From Campylorhamphus procurvoides (lineage: Eukaryota > Chordata > Aves > Passeriformes > Dendrocolaptidae), in contig WBMV01003267.1 of NCBI GenBank assembly GCA_013396655.1, forward strand, positions 1,302,001-1,366,000: a stretch of DNA of 64,000 nucleotides. Reading direction: 5' to 3'. The position numbers and the translations under genes are program-made. Every line of letters begins with the position of its first letter. The stretch's first letter is position 1. This document shows positions 1-10,400 of this stretch, one piece after another. The notes beneath the pieces are model-generated. The model was given only the letters and a program-made list of their open reading frames with translations. It searched no databases and was not told the DNA's origin.

Positions 1-197
1 GGAAGTACATCTGTGCAAGGCACAGCATCAAGCTACATCAGCATTCACAGCTGCAAGAAAGGGCTAGGAAAACTACCACCAGCAGCAGAACTAATGCTGG
101 CAGAACCAGCAGTGGGCCTATTGCTGCTCCCAGGAATCTAAATCCCTTCAAAGCATTTCAAGATGGAAGGGGTGAAATAAATTAAAATTGTCATTAC

Positions 198-300
198 CTA
201 TTTCATATGATTCTGCTGATGTAGCAGCCAGAAGCGGCGCAGTAAGGACGTGAATGCAACGGGTGTAGAAGAAATTGAGAAATTCACATATTTCTAATTT
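198..300 (-). CDS. PPP4R3-like exon F (last exon inside the window)
   Basis: A 103-nt exon encodes [34 protein letters not shown] and the first base of a Gly codon. It matches family [23 protein letters not shown]. The acceptor is GTTTCAG and the donor ATAG/GTAATG. The next exon must lie left of the window; positions 1-147 show no further match. Confidence 0.8.
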
Positions 301-3300
301 CTGAAACAACAAAAGCTTCATTAAACACTGGCATTCACACACAAGCTTTTAAATAAGAAAGAGTAGTAACAGAAGAAACAGCCTATGAAGAATTTTACTG
401 ACTCCTTCAGGTCTGCCTGTATCTTTTTGGTGGGGCCTGCAGCACTGTCTTCACTCAATGATGACTGAATTCTCTATTTTGGGGAAAATCTCTGACACAT
501 CCAACCAACCTAGCTATCACCAAAAGAATTCCCAACATGGATGCAAACGTTTACCTGAAAATCATCAGTGACTCAAAGTGCTTGACAAAATCACCTTAAC
601 CCACTCTGAAATGCAGTTTCTTTTGTCCAGAAAAGCCTGGGAACATTTTTACAGGTGTTCTGGTAGAATACAAAGTGTTAAAATGTGGATTTGGTTTCAC
701 AAGGACTCTACTAACCCTAACCCTAACCTTTCATTAGCGAAATTAGCTCATATTTTGCTTATTTAATGTCACTATCAAACCACCCTCCACTCAATTTAAA
801 AAACCTAACATTCTTTATCCTCTACCCACAATAACAGCAACAGAGAACATCAGACTTTTCACTTTTTTGAAACAGGAATGTCTTCTGCCCTTCATGTTCT
901 CTTACAGTAGATTTGCGCTGCATTTTCTTTGGATCAAGCAGAGTATACAAAATCTCCATTAGCTGATTATCTCCTCCAAGTCCAGGGTCAGGATTGTAGA
1001 TCATCTGCTCAATGGTCACAATGAGAAGTTGGGTATCCTGCAAAAACAAAACAAAATAAACAAAACAAACAAAATTACTTACAGGAATGGAATGAGCTCC
1101 CCAGTTTCTGCAATTTTTTAAATAAAAATTTAAATGAAACAGAAACTGAGACTTTGTTTGGCTGAATATTTTCCTGTTTGCACTAAAAGTAGTATATCCA
1201 ACCATCTCCAAACCACTTGTACTGACCTTGTCACTCTCACGGGCCTCTTTCTTTACAAATTCTTGGACCATGGATGGACTAAAGTGTACTAGATAAGACA
1301 ATATATCTGTAGCGGCAGATCTAATTTGCAGATTTTTCATTCCCTAATAAAGAAAGAGATTAATTTGTTAGAGTATATCAAGTTTGGCATTTATTACCAA
1401 GTGAAGCTGCAAAGAAGAGGCAGTTAAAAGTCTGAGGAATGTTTCATTACAAAAGTTTCTAACAGGAACATAGCAATGAGGTTACAGAAAAATGACAAGA
1501 AACCAACCAAATTTTTTCCCACTATTTCCTTCCTTCAGAAAGGACCCAAGGCTTTGTGTCAATAATTTAGACCAGAAACATTCACATCATCCTCCTTGCT
1601 AGAATATCTAAGACACTGTTATTCTCTACCTGTTATCCACAATATATTCATTTCATACAAAAAAGACCATCTGTACAATCAAGGTGTACAACAATTTCTG
1701 TGCTCATTTACAGGCAACAAGAATACAGATGTGATTTTGTCTGATAAAAAAAACCCAAATCAAGCTGCTGCATGAAAAAGAGTCTCTCTCAATGTTCACA
1801 CTCCCAAGGACTGCACTGCCCACAGACTTCTACATCATGCAAAGTAAAAATAATAAGAGCAATCAAGCCAGGTGACTCCAGAGTAGAATTGTGGGCAGCT
1901 TTTGGATTCTGAACATTACAGGAAACTTCCACTCCCAGCAGAGCAAAACTCTCCAATCAGACTTACACAGAGGTGCTCAGCAAATCCAAAAAAGCCCTGA
2001 CTAAATGGCTGTGAGCTTTCCCAGCTTTATTAAAATCAGCTCTAAGTTTTCACTTACCATTAACATCTCAAGAGTTGGGAGCATTCCCAACCTTGCCAGA
2101 GTGTTGAGGAATTCATCTCTCTTCGTATGTAATGTGAGAGAAAAGGCGCAGAATTCCCTGAAAAACTTCACCTGGTGCATAGGAAAAAAAATAATGTCAG
2201 GTTTATTTGAGTCAGAAAACTCTCTGAAAGGAGGAAACAGTTACAATTTGTATCAGAGGGTGGGTGCAATGGCTGATTCTCCAGAAACACCTCCAAGACA
2301 ACTAGCAGAAGTTTCACTCTCTACTTCATCTCTTTCATTTAAAGCATTTGAGGAGCCACCGAGACCGCTGACTTACCAACTCATATCGTTGCTCATCAGC
2401 TGTAGCCTCATCTTTTAACTGTGCAAAAATTTCAGACAAAAATGTCTCATCTTTCTGCAGAACACACAAAAAGAACACATCTTACACAGTGCCTCTGGCA
2501 AGCGAAAACATGGATCTTACTAGGATCCCACACTGCACAAAGTCAAACTCTCCACACTGCCATCATTTTTGGCACAAAGAAATCAAATCAAAATCAAAAA
2601 GAGTTCACATCCAGCAGGATTGTTTCCCATGAATTGTCTCAGCACTCCCCCTGTGCAGAAGAAGGGGCTCTGGGAGACCAGAACCACAGGTGAAGCCAAG
2701 CACAGGAGATCATCCCTAAAACTGATCCCTAAATTCCTCTCTACAGAGCGTGGCATTTCCTTCCATCTCTGCTGTGCCACCCCAGTGGCAATCGAAGAGA
2801 AAGGCTTTAAACACTTTATATGCCATTAAAAAGTATTAAAATACTCACTTAAAATCTATGATTTTGAAAATACAGAATCCAAGGATCAGAAAGAAGGGGA
2901 AGCAACTAAAACATTGTGCAAATGAAAGGGCCTGTGATTAACTTACACAGTGTTCACCAGCTTTGATCCGTTTTCAAACAACGGTCAGAAAGGTCTGTAC
3001 GGATCCCACCTGGGCCACACTAAAAACCACTTACCTGCAACACACTTAAGATCTCCTCTTTGCTGCATCTGATGAATGAAGTGAGGGTAGAAAGAAAACC
3101 TTCTTCGAAGTCAGATGGATTCGGCAAGATGATGGCATGAATGTACTGTACTATGGACATCTGGTGGATTCTGTGCCTCAGTTCGGGGTCTCTTATCGGA
3201 ATAAACTCCTGGAGCTTTGCTTTTTCCATCAAGAACTCCCTGTGCCTTTCTGGCTGAGCCAAACAGGGGTCATATTCAAGGCACCCAACAACATCCAGAA

Positions 3301-3583
3301 TACACTCGTTAGAAAACAACACCTCAAACAGAACGGCTTCGTCCAGGTACAAAATTCCTCTCACAATGTCAAACAAAAGATGCAAGCCTTTGATATTCTT
3401 GAAATTCTCACAGATTTGGAAAAGCTGGAGCAGTTTTTGGATATAGCCTTTCTGTCTCAAGACCAGTGCTAGCTTTTCCTTACGGATGCGTGAGCGGCGA
3501 ACAGAGGTCACGAGGTCCGCAATCGCTTCGAGCCCGTGGAGTTCGCAGGTAGGAAGGTCCATCAAAAGGCTAATTCCACTCAT
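198..3583 (-). CDS. PPP4R3 (SMEK/Falafel)-like protein phosphatase 4 regulatory subunit 3 paralogue, partial
   Basis: Six exons (3035-3583, 2377-2454, 2058-2171, 1227-1343, 906-1037, 198-300) join in frame to give about 364 residues with no stop. All donors are GT (mostly GTAAGT-like) and all internal acceptors are AG. The product matches the middle of PPP4R3 proteins, the helical SMEK/ARM-like region, for example DLPTCEL, EKLALVL, VVGCLEYDP, RSAATDILSYLV, SPSMVQEFV and [9 protein letters not shown]. PPP4R3 targets the PP4 catalytic subunit with PPP4R2 in DNA repair and signalling. From memory, true PPP4R3A and PPP4R3B are nearly invariant among vertebrates, whereas this copy differs at many positions (CSKEEI where the family has FNKVEI; MSIVQYIHA where it has YRVQYIQD). 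I therefore call it a divergent paralogue, nearest to PPP4R3A. The EVH1-like N-terminus is not found upstream. The C-terminal exons lie left of position 1. It could be an old decaying copy, but six intact exons argue for function. Confidence 0.8.
712..728 (+). repeat. Short interstitial telomeric repeat
   Basis: TAACCCTAACCCTAACC, nearly three copies of the vertebrate telomere unit on its C-rich strand, lies in the intron between exons E and F of the PPP4R3-like gene. Confidence 0.75.
906..1037 (-). CDS. PPP4R3-like exon E
   Basis: A 132-nt phase-0 exon encodes 44 residues, starting DTQLLIVTIEQMI, through NPDPGLGGDNQLMEIL, and ending TLLDPKKMQRKST. It matches family [27 protein letters not shown]. 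The acceptor is TTTGTTTTTGCAG and the donor ACT/GTAAGA. Confidence 0.82.
1227..1343 (-). CDS. PPP4R3-like exon D
   Basis: A 117-nt phase-0 exon encodes GMKNLQIRSAATD, ILSYLVHFSPSMVQEFV and KKEARESDK, one of the best-conserved PPP4R3 stretches. The acceptor is CTCTTTCTTTATTAG. The donor AAG/GTCAGT is less canonical at +3 but still plausible. Confidence 0.82.
2058..2171 (-). CDS. PPP4R3-like exon C
   Basis: A 114-nt phase-0 exon encodes 38 residues, VKFFREFCAFSLTL then KRDEFLNTLARLGMLPTLEML. This matches family VNFFKEFCAFSQTL and RDAFFKTLAKLGILPALE. The donor is ATG/GTAAGT. The acceptor CACCAG has a weak polypyrimidine tract. Confidence 0.78.
2377..2454 (-). CDS. PPP4R3-like exon B
   Basis: A 78-nt phase-0 exon encodes 26 residues, beginning KDETFLSEIFAQL and ending DEATADEQRYEL. 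It matches the family segment EDEKFLSE.FAQLTDEATD. The acceptor is TTCTGCAG and the donor TTG/GTAAGT. Confidence 0.8.
3035..3583 (-). CDS. PPP4R3-like exon A (first recognised coding exon)
   Basis: This exon encodes residues 1-183 counting from the ATG at 3581-3583. It runs from LLMDLPTCEL through GYIQKLLQLFQ and GCLEYDPCLAQPERHREFL to EEILSVLQ, then a CAG/GTAAGT donor at 3035/3034. It corresponds to the large SMEK-domain exon of the family. The exon may really begin at 3585, after an acceptor (AG at 3586-3587), in which case the ATG is only an internal methionine. Family similarity continues upstream of the ATG to about 3636, but in another frame. Confidence 0.8.
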
Positions 3584-3785
3584 TCCTGTGAGTGTTCCTT
3601 CTCCGACTCAGAAAGGTCCTGTTTGACTTTCACAGAACGACAGCAATACCAAAAAGGGAGCAAGAGGGAAGCAACACAGGAGCACACGGTGTGCTGACCT
3701 GCTGCTCTGCACCTCCAACTGCCCTGGGCATTCCAAGGCTTTGTGGGGTCACCTGGACCAGAGCCCTCTGATTGGTCCATCCCTC
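3478..3785 (-). promoter_or_regulatory. CpG-enriched start of exon A plus upstream CCAAT box; possible promoter
   Basis: Positions 3478-3560 hold about nine CpG dinucleotides in a CpG-poor neighbourhood. On the minus strand a CCAAT motif (GACCAATCAG) sits at about 3769-3778, some 190 bases upstream of the ATG. No TATA box is obvious. If the gene lost its EVH1 exons, transcription could start here, but this is inference from motif content only. Confidence 0.25.
3585..3640 (-). pseudogene. Frame-broken remnant of the ancestral 5' part of PPP4R3-like exon A
   Basis: Read in the frame that ends at the TGA overlapping the exon A ATG, this stretch gives SVKVKQDLSESEKEHSQE, which resembles the family segment PSVEITQDLIDESEEERFEE just before exon A. 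The downstream SMEK sequence is in another frame, so a single-base shift separates them. A pyrimidine-rich tract lies upstream (3641-3690), but the expected AG just before the conserved Val codon is not seen. An AG at 3586-3587 would drop these codons and re-enter the open frame. Confidence 0.5.
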
Positions 3786-3959
3786 CTGGATTCCGGATTG
3801 CTGGGCTCATGCCAGCCAACGGTCATGGCCAACCGACCACTGCTTGTCGTTGGGCTTTCAGAAGTTCCAGATCCACTTCCACCACCTTCAGGGGGCCCAT
3901 GAGGAGGCTGGAGAGGGATTTTTCCCAAGGCAGGTGGGAGTAGGGAGAATTTAGCTGTT

Positions 3960-4155
3960 TTTATTAGGCATAAGGAAGAAATACTGGACTGTAAGGGTGG
4001 TGAGGCACTGGCACAGGTTGCCCAGAGAGGCCATGGAGCAGCCCTTCTCTGGAAAGGTTCAAGGCCAGGCTGGATGGGGTTCTGAGCAATCTGATCTAGT
4101 GGAAGGTGTCCCTGGCCCCAGCAGCGGAGTTGGGACCAGATGAACTTTCAGGTTC
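3960..4155 (+). mobile_element. CR1 retroposon 3' fragment (first of a head-to-tail pair)
   Basis: The typical CR1 3' end is readable: GCATAAGGAAGAAATACT, GGCACAGGTTGCCCAGAG, TTCAAGGCCAGGCTGGATGG and GATGAACTTTCAGGTTC. It stops before the terminal octamer repeat and abuts the next copy. It is 5' truncated, as is usual for CR1. Confidence 0.85.
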
Positions 4156-4410
4156 AGCAGAGAGGAACAGGACAAGGGGCAGTGCTTCTTAACTGGAAGA
4201 GGGCAGGTTTAGACTGGATAGCAGGAATAAATTCTTTCCTGTGAGGGTGCTGAGGCCCTGGCACAGGCTGCCCAGAGAGGCTGTGGATGCCCCATCTCTG
4301 GAAGTGTTCAAGGCCAGGCTGGATGGGGCCCTGAGCAGCCTGGTCTAGGGATTAAAACTAGATGATCTTTACGGTCCCTTCCCACCCAAACCATCCCATG
4401 ATCCTTTGAT
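4156..4410 (+). mobile_element. CR1 retroposon 3' fragment (second copy)
   Basis: It begins near AGGAACAGGACAAGGGGCAG, continues through the same 3' motifs as its neighbour, and ends with GATGATCTTTACGGTCCC, CCAAACCATC and a degenerate terminal repeat. Compared with the usual CR1 end it lacks about 25 bases after TGGTCTAG. Confidence 0.85.
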
Positions 4411-7400
4411 CTGGAAGAGATACAGAAACACTAATAAATGCATCATGGCTCGTACTCCCTGTTGGTCTTGAAATAGCGTCAGTTTTTATCTTTTCAGTGA
4501 GTGCAAAGGGTAATTCAGGTTTGTGCAACACGTTAGAGATGTCAAATGCCATCTGGTAAAGGTAAATGGTCCTTCCCCATCTTCTCATCTTCCCAGCTTC
4601 TACCCATGGAAAATTGTATCTGAAACATGCATGGAACGAGTCTCAGGAAAAACAAAGCAGAAAGTTTTGTGGAAGCCTTTGGAAAACAGGCACAAGTTGT
4701 GATAGTTTTGCTGGTCAGAATCTTTTTAATAGAGAGGTTTTACTGGAAGATGTTGATTTATTTTTAGCAAAATTAATCTTGGCAGAAGTAAGTTTTGAGG
4801 AATATCTCATTTGGACTTTAAGCTATGAAGCTTTCCTTCATAATTCTGATACTCTGCTTCCTTTTTCCTTTGAAAACAGTTTTTTTAAAGGAAAGGAAAT
4901 GTTAGAAATGAGAGAGAGTAGAATTAAAATGTTTCCAGCCCAGTCATGGGGTTTTTTTTAATTTTCACTTTATGAAAATGCTCAGCACTGAATTTTCTTC
5001 TCAATTAAAACATCATAAAACCAAGAGAAATGTTTCTACCTACTCTATTAAAAACTGTGCAAAAGTACTTTGTGAAATATGACTTGAAGAGTATCTTGTC
5101 TCCAAAGAAACAGAGATCTTGTCTTTCCATTTGTATGCAAAAAAAAAAAAAGTGATGAAAGCATTTCATGAAAAACATCCATTTGAAATGGAAAGGACTT
5201 CTTTAAAACACTGGCTAAAACGTTCAGATACTAGCTATGAAGTGACAGTTTTGAAATCAAGTATTATGTTAGCTAGGAATAATTCCCACTTTTCAAAATG
5301 CTGGTTTTGTGAAGATCAGCTCAGCTCCATTCACAGACATGGCATCCTGCAGACAGCTGCTCTCATCAGATAGTGAATGATTAAGTACCTTTCAGTGACC
5401 CCTCCAGAGAGGCACAATTTGCAAGTGTAACACAGACTTTTTCCATTGCCCTGGGGAGCATTAACCTGACTCTGGGTAACTCCCCTATGGCACCACTGAG
5501 GTCATTCCCAATCTTTGTGGGATGTGACTTAGCTCTCCATACATCTCATGGACAAAAATGACCCCGCTGCAACATTCCAGCATCTCCTTTTTCCTCAAAT
5601 CTGGTGTCTGCTGAAGGCCAGCACCAGCTCTAAGAGTCAGAGGCAGAATTTAGAGCACAAAAGGTTCCCAGCTAGTGCTGACAGATGCTTTGCTCACCAG
5701 CTCTTCTAGTGGTTAAGGATGGATTCAGCTGGTGCTTTACCCAGAAGGAACAGACTGTTGGGTCTATTGTCTTGTACTGGCTTTACTTATTTCTTCAGTT
5801 TTCATGAAAAACAGGCACATTTCACATTATTGGAGTCAGCTGTCCTGAGTGTCTCAGTCCAGCTCTGCCCAGATATCCAGGGCATCCTTCAGTGGGAACC
5901 TGACTGGTATGTCATCGAGACACCCTTGATGATCAAGGATCTCAGACTTCCTTCTCCAAACCAGCAGCACACCCTGAATCCCACTGATTTTCGGTGAGTT
6001 CTGGGACTTCTAAATGGCTTTGTTGTTTTTTAAATCAAGGGCGTGAAGTGCCTGAGGAATGTATACGCTTTGGAAGACAATAAATAAATATGAAGGATTT
6101 ACATTAGAGCCACACACAGATGTCCAGGCATCGGCAAACACAGTTCCCAAGGAGGCACAGCTTGCTCATTCCCTGCTCCATGCCAGGCATGATTAGGAAG
6201 GAAGAACTGCTCAGTGCAATGAAGATATTACTTCTGCAAACCCATTTTCCTTTCGCAGCATTTCAGGCCTCAGATTTATGTTTAAATCCATATCACTACA
6301 ACCCAGAGATGCAGAGAGAGAAGCACTCCTGGGCCATACAGCTTTGATGTAGATCCAGAAATCTGGACTCTCTGTCTGCAATTAATAGGAAGTGTGAGGA
6401 GCTATAAGAAATCCATAAGAAATGCCAAGTGTAGGAATGCATCAGAAAACACCTCTTCTCCTGCATAGCTTTGGTGCTTGGCTCCAGTGCCCTGATCCAT
6501 ACAGGATGTGGAACCTCAAAAACAACACTGGAGCTAGAATTTTGGGCAGCCCTGGCATTTTCTACTCTGGCAAAGGGCTTTCCATTCTGCTGATGGAAAA
6601 AGATGTATTTCACCCAGGCAGAGGTCAAAATTTAAAAGGTACTTCAGCTGCCAGGAGTCCAAGTGCAAGACATTTTCTGATCTTTCCATTCCCAAGTACC
6701 TGTTTACTGTAATTTCTCAGTCTGTTCTCTCTAATACCATGGTGCTTCTGCCTTCTGGGACACCAAGGCCTGCTCCACCCACCAGAGTTTAATGCATAAT
6801 CAGTAAATTAAAGGATGTAAGTGGCTTCTTCTGAGTCCACTTACCAGCTCTTGTTTGTTTTAAGAGTTGTGAACTGTTCATTGATGGCAAGCAAGAGTAC
6901 CATCTACCCAGTACTGCCGTTACAAAGAACACACTGATACCAGCAACAGAGAAACATGTCACTAAACCCAAGATTTTAGAAACCAAGGTCAACTTGTGCT
7001 GGGCAGAGAATACTCCATCTATTCACTGGGTAAATACTTATTTTATTCTTTTCCTGATTCTCTTGCAACTAGATATCAAACAGGGCTGGTGTGTCTTCTG
7101 CTGGAGTGGGGAAGTGAAAAATACCAACTCTGAATATTCTCAGTATTTTGGAAGATATCATAAAGGAAAACCACGAAAGGGCTTTATACATCCGATAAGG
7201 AAATACCCCCTGTGTGCTTATTAGTCAGAAATATATTTTTAAATGAAAATATTTTAATTATTTTTAATAGTTATTTTCTCAAAGGGAATGAAATGCAAGA
7301 CCTCAGAATGCACTATGCTGTTTCCTCACTGCCAAAGGCACTGCTCCCCCAGCAATGCTCGAGGCCTTTTGTTGCATGAGAAAATCAGTAGCAAGAGTGG

Positions 7401-10400
7401 AGCAGTAGCATTGACAGGGTGAAGAGAGAGATTGAAGAGAGATTAAGGGCATTACACAAAAGATGAGGAGATGTACAACCCTTATTGCAAGAGCTCGACA
7501 TGCCCTGAGGCCTCCATGATTTGCCAGACTGGACTGAGGTCAAAATGGACCCAAGTAACACTTGCCAGCTCTGCTGGATATCCCTCAGAGAAACACAGAC
7601 CTGTTAAAGCAAAGCACTTTGGTTTGTTCAAACCCATCCTAACATGGTTAACAGAAGGACTGCAGAGTGCAGGGATACTACCCTGAGGAATTGAGGAGAG
7701 CTCTAGAGAGCCCCTAAGCCTATTTGGGCTAAGCTGCCTTCAACATCCATTATCAAACTGGCATTTCATTAGATATTTTCATGCGTTAGCATTAGCTGTA
7801 GCTGTATTGTTATTACCGAGAACAAGACATTTCAATAAAACACACATTCCAGCCTTAAAAAAATCCCTTTTAGTCCTCTCTTTTTAGTCATTGTGAACTG
7901 AGATGCACAATTTCTAGCTACAAACATTCCTACACTGAAATCCCTATTGATGAAATCTGTTAGATCTCAAGTTTCCCTCTTTGCACTTTTGCAAAATTAC
8001 AGCACAACATGGCTGACAGAAAAAGACAGAGGGAGCAAATTTTCGGGTGGGTGCCCAGAGAGCTTCACTTCTCCCCAGGCCTTTTTGACTGCTTTAATGC
8101 CCAGTGCATTCAGGCAGAAGAGCCTTTCACTCCAGTCCAACACGACTGCAAGGATAAGACCTGTAAAGCTCATTATTTTGTACTAAGCCACGGTATGGTC
8201 ATTTTCTTGCACAAGACAGAAAATACCAGGACCCTGAAGTGGCTCAGAAAAATGAAAGTTTCTGATTTACTAGAAGTTAAGGAAGGTGCATGTTGCTAAA
8301 AAATTGTAGTCACCAATTTTGCCTCCAGCCTCATTGTCAGTGGTTTAAAGCTTTTCTGGGCTGCTGGGAAAGAGGTTGGAATTTGGAAAAAAAGAAATTC
8401 ATTCCAGTGTTCAGTCTTCAAGCAGCACTTTGTGTTACAGCCACATGGCATAAGAACCTCTGTGTATTAAAAAGATCAAGAGATTTAAAGGTAGCATTTT
8501 TTGACAGCCTGCTTGTCACATTTTCTGCCCTTTGTATTTGAGTGGCTGAATAGGCCACTCAATAGGAATAGGCTGAAGATGACAATACTTTAGTTTTAAA
8601 ATAACCTATTTCAGCCTTAATGGCTTCCTAGGAGAAGCATCGTCCTCCTTAGGAATGAAAGGGACGTATGCCATATATTTATTTCTGAGGGGAAAAACTT
8701 ACTTTGACCGTGATGAACACGAAATACAGCATGTAAGTCTCCAGCACATCCCCTTCATACACACCTTGCTGTCCGTTTGAAGCCACTTAAGAGAAGAGTT
8801 GGAAGAGGTTTGGGCATCTTATCACTGGAGGGTTAGGGGAAACTACCTGCACCCATGTTACACAGGTGAGAAAAGGAGAGCAAACCAGGACACGAACAAG
8901 GCACCTGAAGGAAATTCCTGCGGGATGTAGAAGGTTGCTCAGCCTGCATCAGTCCCAGCAAGTCAATGTTTGGGGAGAACCATCAGAACAAAGTAAACTC
9001 AGCCTTTCTGATGACATCATAAAACCCTTCCCAGAAGCACTAAAGCTTTAATTAAATTGCTGTTTTCAGACATTCGATTTTAAAGACCAATCTCTTTTCT
9101 GGGAATATTGTCTTTTAACAACCTTAGTATATCAGAGCAGCATACTTTATATAATTAAACCAATCTCACAGCAATTTCCAGACTGGCTGTGCAGCACAGC
9201 AATCCCTGGGCAATCCACACCTTATTCAATATCTGCTCTTCACTTAGACTGCACTCGGTGGTGGTGGGAGGAATGCTTTGACTCAGAGTAGAGACAGAAA
9301 ATCGTAAAATGCATCTTTTCCCAACCACCTGGCCCCTGTGCCTTCCCTGTGATGCAGCCTCAGGTCCAAAGGCCACGTGGCAAATATCTGAGATATCGTC
9401 TGGTTTACTAAAATCCAGACACAAATGAAAATCACATACACCTGAGCTAGCCCAGCTTTTCCATGTTGCACAGCACAGTTGGAATAAATCAAAACTGCCT
9501 TGAAATTAACTGGAAGTACATCTGTGTACACACTAACAAGGGATCTGGTCTCTCTGACTTAAACAGATTTCAGTTTATTTCCCTCAGTTCTCAAATTCAG
9601 AGAGAGACCTCTTAAATCAAATCCTACACTTCAAATTATGACCCTTCTTGAAACCAAGGAAAACCAATTCCTAGCTGTTATTTACTTCTCAATTCCTTTG
9701 CCGGTACTGCACTCCTTGTTATTCAAACATAATCACAAGAGGAAAAACAGGTGTTCTTCCTGTAATTATATTTCAGACACTTTGCTTTCAGGTCATTAAA
9801 TCTCTGGTATCTTCCACTCTCCAAGCACCCTCTTTTGTTGTTGCTTCTCAATGGCTGCTGCCTGTGTGACAAGCCATCCCAGCTAGGGAGCCATTAATAC
9901 TGCAAATATCATTACATGGCCATTAATCGAACACTCAGTAAGGTGCCCAAGCAGCTGGAATTATTTCTTCCAAACTGTAATCTCTTGAATTTCTTGACCA
10001 TGGACTTGAAGTTACACTTGCTGCTGTGCTGCTTGCTCATTGCTCCCAATCATTCCCAAGATCATTCCACTTTTTTTAAAACTTTTATCACTATAAAATG
10101 GTGTCAGAGGATCCTTTTGGTTTTCCTTCTCTTCCACCACTCTGCTGCTCCTTTTTTTCCTCTTCTCTAGTCATTCATGAGTATGTTTAATATCCAGATC
10201 ATCACCTCAAGGGAAGATCAGGTCAGTGATGAACAGGCAGTGAGAGTGCAATAATCTGATACCTGTCACTGCCCTATCACAAGGAACTACACAGAGCCAG
10301 CACAAGTCACATGCATTCTTCCATAAAATGAGGGAAAAGCGTTTTATCCTCCAACCCCAAAAATATTTCAAGAATCCCCCCAAGGCACTAAACCACTGCC

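Noticed and set aside
822..1340. Single 172-codon minus-strand ORF as one exon
   Set aside because: It reads through an intron. Canonical GT-AG sites split it into exons D and E, and family similarity exists only in those parts.
2005..2418. 137-codon plus-strand ORF
   Set aside because: It lies antisense to PPP4R3-like exons B and C and has no similarity of its own.
8009..8299. 96-codon plus-strand ORF beginning MADRKRQREQ
   Set aside because: The start looks protein-like, but there is no known domain, no promoter or splice context and no second supporting exon.
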